The translations under genes were made by a program, and so were the position numbers. Below are positions 34,734 to 42,436 of a stretch of DNA of 64,000 bases, piece by piece. The stretch covers positions 1-64,000 of the forward strand of contig DASUJK010000100.1 of the NCBI GenBank assembly GCA_036279295.1, given 5' to 3'. This DNA is from DATEPR01 sp036279295. GTDB lineage: Bacteria; Actinomycetota; Actinomycetes; Mycobacteriales; Pseudonocardiaceae. The notes below the pieces were generated by a model. It was not told the DNA's origin. It saw only the letters and a list, made by a program, of their open reading frames with translations, and made no database searches. How positions within the stretch are numbered: position 1 is the first letter of the stretch; each line of letters begins with the position of its first letter.

Positions 34734-35864
34734 GTGCCCGAGCTCGTCGTGCTCGTCGAACAGTTACTGGCGCCGGTGCCTGGCGGCACCGGCCGGTACA
34801 CGCGCGAACTGGCCGCGGCACTGGCCGCCACCGCACCGCCGGACTGGGTCGTGTCCAGCGCGGTGTCCCGGCGCGGTGATCCGTCGGGTGCGGTGATTCC
34901 CGGCGTGGACGGCCCGAAGGTGCTGCCGCTGCGGCCGCGTGCACTGACCTACGCGTGGGAGCACGGCTGGCCACTGTGGCCAGGTGGCGACTCGGTGCAC
35001 GCCCCGACTCCCTTGGCACCCGCGTCCGCGAAGCGCGGCAAGGGCCTCGTGGTCACAGTGCACGACACCGTCCCGTGGACCCACCCGGAGACACTGACCA
35101 AACGCGGCGCGAACTGGCACCGCAAGGTGATCAGCAGGGCCACCTACCAGGCGGGCGCGATCGTGGTGCCGAGCAGCGCGGTGGCCGCCGAACTGACCCA
35201 GCACGCGCCCGGCACCGCCCGGGTGCACGTGATCCCGCCCGGCATGACCGCCGCGTTGGCCGCACTGCCCGACCAGGACGCGACGTTCCGGATCCGCGGC
35301 AGGCTCGGGCTGCCGGAGCGTTACCTGCTCGCGGTCGGCACCGTGGAGCCGCGCAAGGGCCTCGACATCCTCGTGGACGCGCTGACCAGGCCGAACGCGC
35401 CGGATCTGCCGCTGGTGGTGGCCGGTCAGCCCGGCTGGGGCGGCATCGACCTGCACGACATCGCGCGCAGCAGGGGACTGCCGGCGGAGAAGTTGACCGT
35501 GCTGGGCAAGGTCACCGACGCCGAACTCGCCGTCGTGCTGCACGGGGCGGCCGCGTTCGTGATGCCGAGTCTTGCCGAGGGGTTCGGGCTGCCGCTGCTG
35601 GAGGCGATGGCGGCCGGCGTGCCGGTGGTGCACTCGGACGCTCCGGCGCTGGTCGAGGTGGCCGCCGGTACCGGTGTGCTGGCACGACGGCAGGACCCGG
35701 TGGCGCTGTCCAAGGCGTTGCGCAGCGTGTTCTCCGACAGGGCCCGGACGGCGGCGAAAGTGGCGAATGCCCAGCTCCGCGCGGCGAACTACACGTGGGA
35801 ACGTACCGCCCATCTGGTGTGGAACGTCCACCTGGAACTATACCAAAATCGGCTTATCGGGTGA
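34734..35864 (+). CDS. Glycosyltransferase family 4, mannosyltransferase-like
   Basis: A 376-residue GT-B enzyme: VPELVVLVEQLLAPVPGGTG at the N-terminus, VVTVHDTVPWTHPET, the donor-domain start YLLAVGTVEPRKGLDILV, and PSLAEGFGLPLLEAMAAGVPVV (E-x7-E). The GTG at 34734 is chosen from alignment with the family; no strong ribosome site is seen. It is followed by another GT4 gene 71 bases downstream, and the two proteins are clearly paralogous. Confidence 0.9.
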   Translation: MPELVVLVEQLLAPVPGGTGRYTRELAAALAATAPPDWVVSSAVSRRGDPSGAVIPGVDGPKVLPLRPRALTYAWEHGWPLWPGGDSVHAPTPLAPASAKRGKGLVVTVHDTVPWTHPETLTKRGANWHRKVISRATYQAGAIVVPSSAVAAELTQHAPGTARVHVIPPGMTAALAALPDQDATFRIRGRLGLPERYLLAVGTVEPRKGLDILVDALTRPNAPDLPLVVAGQPGWGGIDLHDIARSRGLPAEKLTVLGKVTDAELAVVLHGAAAFVMPSLAEGFGLPLLEAMAAGVPVVHSDAPALVEVAAGTGVLARRQDPVALSKALRSVFSDRARTAAKVANAQLRAANYTWERTAHLVWNVHLELYQNRLIG

Positions 35865-35935
35865 TTTGTCGAGCTGGACCGGTTACCTGTGTCGTTCCGC
35901 ATCACCACACAGCGTCGCCGCCGTAGGCTGCCATC

Positions 35936-37087
35936 GTGTCCCACGCAGAACCCAGCGTGTTGATCGACGCCACCGCCGTCCCCGCGGACCGTGGTGGCGT
36001 TGGTCGTTACGTCGACTCGCTGGTGGCTGCCCTGGACACGGCCGGTACCCGGCTGTCCGTGGTCTGCCAGCCGAGGGACGCCGCGCTGTACCAGGGGCTG
36101 GCGCCGCGCTCCAGGGTGCTGGCCGCCACCGAGGCCGTCGCGACCCGGACGGCCCGCCTGACCTGGGAACAGACGACGCTGCCCTTTCTGGCGCGGCGGC
36201 TCGGCGCCGACGTGCTGCACTCCCCGCACTACACGGCTCCGCTGGCCGTGTCGGCCGCGTCCGTGGTCACGCTGCACGACGCCACGTTCTTCACCGACGC
36301 CGTGCTGCACTCGTCGGTGAAGGCCAGGTTCTTCCGGGCGTGGACGAAGGCCTCACTGCGCAGGGCGCAGCTGTGCATCGTGCCCAGCCAGGCGACCGCC
36401 GCCGAACTGGTCCGGGTGGCCGCCGCTGATCCGCGCACGTTGCACGTGGCTCCGCATGGTGTGGACACCGACCTGCTGCATCCGCCGTCGATGGAGGAGG
36501 TCCGGCGGGTGCGGGACGGCCTCGGCCTCGGCGACACCGACTACGTGGCGTTCCTCGGCGCGCTGGAGCCACGCAAGAACGTGCCAGCGTTGATTCGCGG
36601 CTTCGCGCAGGCGTGCAAGGGCAGGGCGAAACCGCCCGCGCTGGTGTTGGCCGGTCAACCGGGCTGGGACGGCCAGGTGGAGCGGGCGCTGGACGCGGTG
36701 CCCAGGCGGTTGCGCGTGCTGCGGTCCGGTTACCTGCCGTTCGAGTGGCTGGCCGGTTTCCTCGGTGGCGCGCAGCTGGTGGCGTACCCGAGTCTCGGTG
36801 AGGGCTTCGGCCTGCCGGTGCTGGAGGCGATGGCGGCAGGTGCGTGCGTGCTGACCACGCGGCGGCTGAGCCTGCCCGAGGTCGGTGGGGACGCCGTCGC
36901 GTACTGCGGTGTCGGCACAGGGGACATCGCGGCCGCGCTGACCGACCTGTTCGACGACCCGGCCCGCCGATCGGTGCTGGCGTCGGCCGCGCAGCTGCGG
37001 TCCAAGGAGTTCACCTGGGCCGGCAGCGCCGACCGGCACCGCGAGGCCTACGACCGGGCCGCGGTGCTCTACCGCAAGGGCCGCTGA
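35936..37087 (+). CDS. Glycosyltransferase family 4
   Basis: A 383-residue GT-B enzyme with VLIDATAVPADRGGVGRYVDSL, DVLHSPHYTAPLAV and ASVVTLHDATFF in the acceptor domain, and YVAFLGALEPRKNVPALI plus PSLGEGFGLPVLEAMAAGACVL in the donor domain. Paralogue of the preceding gene. GTG start. It is followed by the WbbL-like gene after 35 bases, so they are probably cotranscribed for wall polysaccharide synthesis. Confidence 0.9.
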   Translation: MSHAEPSVLIDATAVPADRGGVGRYVDSLVAALDTAGTRLSVVCQPRDAALYQGLAPRSRVLAATEAVATRTARLTWEQTTLPFLARRLGADVLHSPHYTAPLAVSAASVVTLHDATFFTDAVLHSSVKARFFRAWTKASLRRAQLCIVPSQATAAELVRVAAADPRTLHVAPHGVDTDLLHPPSMEEVRRVRDGLGLGDTDYVAFLGALEPRKNVPALIRGFAQACKGRAKPPALVLAGQPGWDGQVERALDAVPRRLRVLRSGYLPFEWLAGFLGGAQLVAYPSLGEGFGLPVLEAMAAGACVLTTRRLSLPEVGGDAVAYCGVGTGDIAAALTDLFDDPARRSVLASAAQLRSKEFTWAGSADRHREAYDRAAVLYRKGR

Positions 37088-37122
37088 CCACCGGGACAGG
37101 CGGGCGGGCACAATGTTCGACC

Positions 37123-37986
37123 GTGACCGAGCCGACACGCTACGGCGACGCCCTGGGTGTAGTGACCGTGACCTACTCGCCGGGCGAGACCCTGGAGCGG
37201 TTCCTGGACAGCCTGGCCAAAGCGACCACCCGCCAGGTGCGGGTGGTGTTGGCGGACAACGGATCCACCGACGGCGCACCGGAACGCGCCGCCAACCGGC
37301 CCGGGGTCGAGTTCCGGCCCACCGGCGGCAATCTCGGCTACGGCGGCGGCGCGAACCAGGGCGTGCGCGCGCTGCCACCCGAGGTCGGCTGGGTCGTGGT
37401 GGCCAACCCGGACGTCGAGTGGGGCGTCGACTCGCTGGACATCCTGCTGGACGCGGCCGCGCGGTGGCCGCAGGGTGGCGCGTTCGGTCCGCTGATCCGG
37501 GAGACGAACGGCGTGGTCTACCCGTCGGCCCGGCTGCTGCCCTCGGTCGGCCGGGGCATCGGTCACGCCGTGTTCAGCCGGATCTGGCCTGGCAACCCGT
37601 GGACCAGGGCGTACCGGCAGTCCGACACGACCGTCACCGAGCGGACGGCGGGCTGGCTGTCCGGCTCGTGCCTGCTGCTGCGCCGGGCGGCCTTCGAAGC
37701 GGTACACGGCTTCGACGAGCGCTACTTCATGTACTTCGAGGACGTCGACCTCGGCGACCGGATCGGCAGGGCGGGCTGGCAGAACGTGTACGTGCCCAGC
37801 GCCGAGGTGATGCACATCGGCGGGCACTCCACGTCCCAGGCGTCGGCGAAGATGCTGGCCGCACACCACAGCAGCGCCTACCGGTACCTGGCCGACCGGC
37901 ATCCGGGCGCGCTCTGGACACCGGTACTGGCCGCGATCAAGGCGGCGCTGGCGGTCCGGTTGAAACTGGAGACCCGGCGGGGCTGA
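37123..37986 (+). CDS. wbbL: WbbL-like rhamnosyltransferase (GT2)
   Basis: A 287-residue inverting GT2 enzyme. Motifs: LGVVTVTYSPGETLERFLDS, VVLADNGSTDGAPE, GGNLGYGGGANQG, VVANPDVEWG (metal site) and RYFMYFEDVDLGDRIGRAG. In mycobacteria WbbL puts L-rhamnose on decaprenyl-PP-GlcNAc to make the arabinogalactan linker; the neighbouring rmlD, LCP genes and nucleotidyltransferase have the same arrangement here. The GTG start is 35 bases after the preceding glycosyltransferase. The acceptor is inferred from synteny. Confidence 0.88.
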   Translation: MTEPTRYGDALGVVTVTYSPGETLERFLDSLAKATTRQVRVVLADNGSTDGAPERAANRPGVEFRPTGGNLGYGGGANQGVRALPPEVGWVVVANPDVEWGVDSLDILLDAAARWPQGGAFGPLIRETNGVVYPSARLLPSVGRGIGHAVFSRIWPGNPWTRAYRQSDTTVTERTAGWLSGSCLLLRRAAFEAVHGFDERYFMYFEDVDLGDRIGRAGWQNVYVPSAEVMHIGGHSTSQASAKMLAAHHSSAYRYLADRHPGALWTPVLAAIKAALAVRLKLETRRG

Positions 37987-37987
37987 T

Positions 37988-38488
37988 CTACTGTCCGTCC
38001 AGCCGGCGCGACATCGAGCTGCGCTGAGTGCTGGGCTGCTGCGTGGTAGGCACGAGGCCGTCCAGCTGGCGTGGGGTCGGCTGCGGGTCGTCGTGCCGCT
38101 GTTGCGGGGGCTGCTGTTCCGGCCAGCCGTTGTTCACCGGTGGTTGCGGAACCGCCTGGTGCTGGCCGGACTGGTACTGACCGGACTGGGGCGGGTAACC
38201 CGGGTAGGGCACGGGCTGATGCGGTCCGGTCTGGTACTGGCCACCGCGCTGCTGATAGCCCGGCGGGGGTTGTTGCTGTGGCGGTGCCTGGCCGCGCGCC
38301 ACGCCGGCCGGGATGACCATGGTCGAGTCGGACTCGTCACGGTGATCGGCTGCCTGCACGACCGATCTGGGGATCTGCACGGTGCTGGACGCGTCCATCG
38401 GGGAAACCGCGTCGTCGGGGGTGACCACGAACACGCCTCGGGACCGAGCACGGGCCAGTGCCGCGTCCGCCCGCTCACGGGGGTCCAT
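37988..38488 (-). CDS. Low-complexity Pro/Gln-rich hypothetical protein
   Basis: A 166-residue protein. The first 55 residues are charged and helical (MDPRERADAALARARSRGVF) and include a short predicted strand with Ser/Thr residues; the remainder is a Gln/Pro/Gly/Tyr-rich disordered region with repeated QSGQYQ-like and PGYPPQ-like units. No membrane segment. The ATG has GGGAGG upstream. It is tail-to-tail with wbbL and divergent from the TIR-like gene. Function unknown. Confidence 0.7.
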   Translation of the reverse strand: MDPRERADAALARARSRGVFVVTPDDAVSPMDASSTVQIPRSVVQAADHRDESDSTMVIPAGVARGQAPPQQQPPPGYQQRGGQYQTGPHQPVPYPGYPPQSGQYQSGQHQAVPQPPVNNGWPEQQPPQQRHDDPQPTPRQLDGLVPTTQQPSTQRSSMSRRLDGQ

Positions 38489-38526
38489 ACATCGACCTCC
38501 CCTGCACCGGTCGGTCCGCACCCGGT

Positions 38527-38567
38527 CGGGCCGGGCATCTCTGTAAGACTATTACTTTCCCGGCCCG
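38527..38567. promoter_or_regulatory. Inverted repeat bracketing the TIR-Nudix promoter region
   Basis: CGGGCCGGG at 38527-38535 and its exact complement CCCGGCCCG at 38559-38567 flank a 23-base AT-rich stretch (CTGTAAGACTATTAC within it) that looks like a -10 region. The right arm ends 13 bases before the AGGAGG of the TIR-like gene. It may be an operator or, in RNA, a hairpin controlling translation. Confidence 0.5.
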
Positions 38568-38591
38568 CTGTCAGACCAGGAGGAGACTGGC

Positions 38592-39665
38592 ATGGTGTCA
38601 TCCCGTGAGGCCCGAGTGGTGGGTGCCGCGCCCTACGCGTTCATCGGGTCGTCCGGCGCCGGGAAGGAGACGGCGGAGGCGCTGAAGGACGCGATCGGGG
38701 ACCGAGCCAAGGTCCAGGTCTGGTACCAGAACACGTTCGCGCCGTCAATCACCAACGTCGAATCGCTGGAACGCATCATCAACTCCGACGTCAATCTTGC
38801 GGTACTCGTCATCACGCCGGACGACCTTCGGGATCGAGGGGCGGGGCCGCGTTTGGTGGCCAGGGACAACATCATTTTCGAGCTGGGCCTGTTCATGGGT
38901 CGATTAGGCCGGAGTCGAACTTTCGGATTGGCCTGCGCCCACTGTGATGTTGAGGTGCCAACGGATCTGCTCGGCGTGTCCTGGGTGATGTACCGACATC
39001 CGCACGAGGAGCTAGAAAATGCTGCCAATCGGGTGGATGCTTTGGAACTCATTCGCAATTCACTGACCGGCGCGGTTGACGAGACCCTGCGTTCCGTTGC
39101 CGATTCGGCGAACGAGCCGGTGCGGGCGATCGGTTCGGCCGACCTCGTCAAGGCATACCCGATGCGTGGCCTCGTCGGCAGATCCCGGTGGAACGACATA
39201 ATCCGGGACGCGTCGCGGCACATCTGGCTGTACGGCATGGCGGAGCACGGCTATGCCGAGGACGACGAGGTGCCGGTGATTCTGGAGAACGTAGCACGGG
39301 ACAACTGCGACATCCGAGTGCTCCTGATCGCACCGTCCTGGCCGGGCCTGGACGGCATCGACGACGACGAGGACAACCCGAGGGGCACGCTCGCCGCTCG
39401 CACCAGGGCATCGTTGCAGCGATTTTCGAGGATGCGGGAGAAGTGTGACGGACGAATGCGGATCAGAACCTATTCCTCGGGTCCCGCAGTCAGCATCGTG
39501 CGTGGTGACAGTAAGATGCTGATGACACCGTACGTCCGGTTCATGTTGGGCAACAACTCGCCGACATTCGATCTCGACCGTGCCAGCAACGACGGTCTCT
39601 TCGACCGATACTGTCATCACTTCGAGCGGGCTTGGGCGCTCGCGACGGACTGGGATGCCACATGA
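38592..39665 (+). CDS. TIR-like nucleotide-binding domain fused to a DUF5919-like domain
   Basis: A 357-residue two-domain protein. Residues 14-135 match the predicted nucleotide-binding TIR-like family (PF10137 type): APYAFIGSSGAGKETAEALK, VQVWYQNTF, VLVITPDDLRDRG, and ARDNIIFELGLFMGRLGRSR, where Glu97 is the likely catalytic Glu of NAD-cleaving members. Residues 185-350 resemble DUF5919, a phospholipase-D-fold-like domain (ASRHIWLYGMAEHG, IRVLLIAPS, SIVRGDSKMLM, GLFDRYCHHFERAW). PF10137 domains occur as effectors in cyclic-nucleotide antiphage systems. AGGAGG precedes the ATG. Its stop overlaps the Nudix start (ATGA). Codon choice is less GC-rich than the neighbours, suggesting transfer. 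No cyclase gene is nearby. Confidence 0.82.
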   Translation: MVSSREARVVGAAPYAFIGSSGAGKETAEALKDAIGDRAKVQVWYQNTFAPSITNVESLERIINSDVNLAVLVITPDDLRDRGAGPRLVARDNIIFELGLFMGRLGRSRTFGLACAHCDVEVPTDLLGVSWVMYRHPHEELENAANRVDALELIRNSLTGAVDETLRSVADSANEPVRAIGSADLVKAYPMRGLVGRSRWNDIIRDASRHIWLYGMAEHGYAEDDEVPVILENVARDNCDIRVLLIAPSWPGLDGIDDDEDNPRGTLAARTRASLQRFSRMREKCDGRMRIRTYSSGPAVSIVRGDSKMLMTPYVRFMLGNNSPTFDLDRASNDGLFDRYCHHFERAWALATDWDAT

Positions 39666-40282
39666 CTGATCGGGAGAAAATGCAATCGGAACTGTCGATG
39701 AGCGAGGCCGTGGTCGTCGAGTCGGAACTGTTGGTCGACAAGCCGAAGCGGTTCGTCCGCGAAGTGGTCCGGATGCCGGATGGGCTGACCATCGACTGGT
39801 ATTACGTCGATACACCGTCAAGTGTCGTTGTGCTGCCGGTCACCGAGGACGGCATGCTCGTTTTTGTGCGCCAGTATCGGCACAATCTCAAAAAATTCAC
39901 CGTCGAACTGCCGGCGGGTGCGGTGAACGACAGCGAATCTTTCGAACACGCTGCCCTGCGCGAACTGCGCGAGGAGACGGGCTACGTGACCACCGCCGCG
40001 AGTTCCATCGAAATACTGGGTTCCTTCTACGCGCTGCCGTCGGAAACGAACCGTTACGTGACGTTCGTGCTGGTCAAGGATGTGTGCCGAGTCGAGCAGT
40101 CACTGCCATCGGGTGATGGCCAGATCGAACGCTACTTCGACATGCGGCCACACCTGCTCTCTCCGAGTGACGCCCTGGCCAACATAGGCAAGGACATCCT
40201 CGGTGTTGAGACGGCGATGGTGCTGATGCTGGCCAAGGCGGCGCTCAGGTCAGCACCTGACCCGCCTCCTGCAGGTCCTTGA
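39662..40282 (+). CDS. Nudix hydrolase, ADP-ribose pyrophosphatase-like
   Basis: A 206-residue Nudix enzyme with a perfect Nudix box (Gly in PAGAVNDSE to REETGY, at about residues 95-117) and the ADP-ribose pyrophosphatase-like opening SSVVVLPVTEDGMLVFVRQYRHN and ELPAGAV. It would cleave ADP-ribose or a related nucleoside diphosphate compound. The ATG overlaps the stop of the TIR-like gene by four bases, so the two proteins are made together, and ADP-ribose is a product of TIR NADases. Its 3' end overlaps the convergent nucleotidyltransferase gene by 38 bases. The substrate is inferred. Confidence 0.87.
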   Translation: MTDREKMQSELSMSEAVVVESELLVDKPKRFVREVVRMPDGLTIDWYYVDTPSSVVVLPVTEDGMLVFVRQYRHNLKKFTVELPAGAVNDSESFEHAALRELREETGYVTTAASSIEILGSFYALPSETNRYVTFVLVKDVCRVEQSLPSGDGQIERYFDMRPHLLSPSDALANIGKDILGVETAMVLMLAKAALRSAPDPPPAGP

Positions 40283-40940
40283 CAGTGTCGATGCCCCGCC
40301 AGGCGCCGGTGATGCGGTAGGCAAACAGCCGGTTTTCCCTGGCCAGCATCGGAAACGTGGTGTCCTCGTGGTCACCGATGTCGGGCAGCAGGTCGGTGGT
40401 CGTCGGATCGAACACGTAGATCCCGGCGTTGATCCAGTACGGTAGCAGCGGAGCTTCGACGAAGCTCTCCACTGTGTTGTCCTCGCCGATCTGCAGGACG
40501 CCGTACGGGCAGCGGTACTGGGCGACGGCGACGGTGGCTGCTGCGCTGTTCTTCGTGTGCTGGGCGCAGATCTCGCTGACAGAGTCGTCGGTCAGGACAT
40601 CGCCGTTGAGCCCCATCCATGGCTCGTCCTGGAATGGCAGGCTGTGCGCGCCGAACTTGAGACCTCCGCCTCGGCCGAGCCGACTCTCCTCCCGGATAGT
40701 GGTCACGGAAAGCGGCAGCGGCGTGGTCTCGACGAACCGTTCGAAGACGTCGGCCCGGTAACCACAGGCGACCACGACATGTGTGATGCCCCCAGCGGCA
40801 AGCCACTCGACCTGGCGTTCGAAGATGGTCTTGCCGGCGATCTCGACCAAAGGCTTGGGTCGGTCGTCGGTGTACGGTCGCAGCCGGGTCGCTATGCCGC
40901 CGGCCAGCACGACGGCTTGCCGAGCTTTGGGTGTGGTCAC
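40245..40940 (-). CDS. Sugar-phosphate nucleotidyltransferase
   Basis: A 231-residue NDP-sugar pyrophosphorylase core: AVVLAGGIATRLRPYTDDRPKP near the N-terminus (nucleotide loop and catalytic Lys), PWMGLNGDVLTDD (metal-binding Asp), and a C-terminal ARGIDTV-like loop. It lacks the C-terminal left-handed helix domain of full-length GDP-mannose or glucose-1-P enzymes, so it is closer to short MurU/HddC types. It sits where mycobacteria have the Rv3264c mannose-1-phosphate guanylyltransferase. Donor sugar is therefore uncertain. The GTG start is divergent from the glycosylase gene across 25 bases. Confidence 0.85.
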   Translation of the reverse strand: MTTPKARQAVVLAGGIATRLRPYTDDRPKPLVEIAGKTIFERQVEWLAAGGITHVVVACGYRADVFERFVETTPLPLSVTTIREESRLGRGGGLKFGAHSLPFQDEPWMGLNGDVLTDDSVSEICAQHTKNSAAATVAVAQYRCPYGVLQIGEDNTVESFVEAPLLPYWINAGIYVFDPTTTDLLPDIGDHEDTTFPMLARENRLFAYRITGAWRGIDTVKDLQEAGQVLT

Positions 40941-40965
40941 GACATGGGAGGATAGCGTCCGTGAA

Positions 40966-41907
40966 GTGGCGAGTACCGTGCGGTTGTTGACCGTCGGGAC
41001 CGAGCGGGTCCGGCAGTGGCGACCGGCATTTCCGCTGGATCTGCCCGCCGTCATCGGTCCGCTCCGCCGGGGACCCGGTGATCCCATGTTTCGCCTCGAC
41101 GCGCATGGCACGCACTGGCTGGCCGGCAACACACCGGCCGGCGCCGGCAGCCTGGCACTGCGCCGAGCCGCTGACGGCGAGGTCTCCGCGTCGGCGTGGG
41201 GTCCCGGTGCCGACTGGCTGTTGGACGGCGTGCCGGCGCTGTTGGGCGCGCAGGACGACGACAGCGGATTTGTCGCCCACCATCCGGTGATCGCGACCGG
41301 CAGGCGGCAGCTGCCCGGCTTGCGGATCGGTGCCAGTGGCCGGGTGTGGGACGTGTTGTTCGCCGCTGTGCTGGAGCAGAAGGTGACCAACATCGAGGCA
41401 CGGCGGTCGTGGCGCGAGCTGGCATGGCGGTTCGGTGCCGAGGCACCCGGTCCGGCGCCCACCGGCACCCGCGTCCCACCGACGCCCAGGGTGTTGTTGG
41501 GGCTGCGCGACTGGGAGTGGCACAAAGCAGGCGTGGACGGCGCGCAGCGGCGCACGCTGGTCAATGCGGCCCGGGTGGCGCACCAACTGGAGAAGGCCGT
41601 CGGCCTCGGTGGCGTCGCGGGCCGGGACCGGTTGCGGCTGGTGCCCGGCATCGGCGTGTGGACGGCGGCCGAGGTGGCACAGCGGGCCTGGGGTGACCCG
41701 GACGCGGTGAGCTTCGGCGACTTCCACCTGGCGCACAACGTGGGCACGGCCCTGGTCGGGCACCGGCTGGACGACGCCGGTATGGCCGAGATCCTGGCGC
41801 CGTACGCACCGCAGCGCTACCGGGCGGTCCGCTACATCGAGGCGGCCGGGATCCGGGCGCCCAGTTTCGGTCCCAAGTTCAGCCCGCGCGACTTTCGGCG
41901 TTCGTGA
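40966..41907 (+). CDS. DNA-3-methyladenine glycosylase (AlkA/HhH-GPD family)
   Basis: A 313-residue base-excision glycosylase. The HhH-GPD motif is at about residues 223-260 (LRLVPGIGVWTAAEVAQRAW) with the catalytic Asp in AVSFGDFHLAHN. The N-terminal half (RPAFPLDLPAVI, FRLDAHGTHWL) is the AlkA-type beta domain found in actinobacteria. GTG at 40966 fits best; GTG 40978 is possible. The 3' end overlaps the convergent Nudix gene by 29 bases. Confidence 0.87.
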   Translation: MASTVRLLTVGTERVRQWRPAFPLDLPAVIGPLRRGPGDPMFRLDAHGTHWLAGNTPAGAGSLALRRAADGEVSASAWGPGADWLLDGVPALLGAQDDDSGFVAHHPVIATGRRQLPGLRIGASGRVWDVLFAAVLEQKVTNIEARRSWRELAWRFGAEAPGPAPTGTRVPPTPRVLLGLRDWEWHKAGVDGAQRRTLVNAARVAHQLEKAVGLGGVAGRDRLRLVPGIGVWTAAEVAQRAWGDPDAVSFGDFHLAHNVGTALVGHRLDDAGMAEILAPYAPQRYRAVRYIEAAGIRAPSFGPKFSPRDFRRS

Positions 41908-42436
41908 GGCGGGCGCGGGCCGCGTCGATCAGGTCGGTGAGGTCGCCGCCGGGTGGGTCGTCAACGGGCCACCAGCGCAGGTCGTCGGACTCCGCACTGC
42001 GCACCGGTTGGGCGCCTTCCGGTGCGTGCACCAGAAAACGCACGTCCAGGTGCCTGGTCGGGATGCCGAGCGAGCACGTCACCGGGTGCACGCCGACGTG
42101 CAGCGGCAGGGGGTCGATCCGCAGGCCGTCGATGCCGGACTCCTCGGTGGCCTCGCGCAGCGCGGCACCGACCAGCGTGCGATCACCGGGTTCGCAGTGC
42201 CCGCCGAGTTGCAGCCACGCGCCCACCCTGGGATGCAATGTCAACAGCGTTCGCTCGCCCGAGTGATCCAGGACCAGCGCCGACGCCGTGATGTGGCCGG
42301 CGGCGCACGATCGCAGGCAGGCGTCCTCGCGAGCGGCCAGGAACGCCAACAGGGCCTGGCGTAACGGCTCCTGGCCGTACTGGTCCGGCCGCCATGCGCT
42401 CAGTGCCGCCACGGCGTCCGCGTGTGGCCCGGTCAC
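41879..42436 (-). CDS. Nudix hydrolase linked to FbiB
   Basis: A 185-residue Nudix protein. The box runs from GGHCEPGDRTLVGAALREA to TEESGI, close to consensus. An N-terminal helical region of about 45 residues precedes the fold. The GTG overlaps the fbiB stop by four bases (GTGA), so it is the third gene of an fbiA-fbiB-nudix operon. Nudix genes adjacent to fbiB are common in actinobacteria; a role linked to F420 metabolism is plausible but unproven. Confidence 0.88.
   Translation of the reverse strand: MTGPHADAVAALSAWRPDQYGQEPLRQALLAFLAAREDACLRSCAAGHITASALVLDHSGERTLLTLHPRVGAWLQLGGHCEPGDRTLVGAALREATEESGIDGLRIDPLPLHVGVHPVTCSLGIPTRHLDVRFLVHAPEGAQPVRSAESDDLRWWPVDDPPGGDLTDLIDAARARLTNAESRAG

Noticed and set aside
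39662..40282. Nudix gene read as simple housekeeping ADP-ribose pyrophosphatase unrelated to its neighbour
   Set aside because: The four-base stop/start overlap with the TIR-like gene and shared codon character make a functional link more likely, though not proven.
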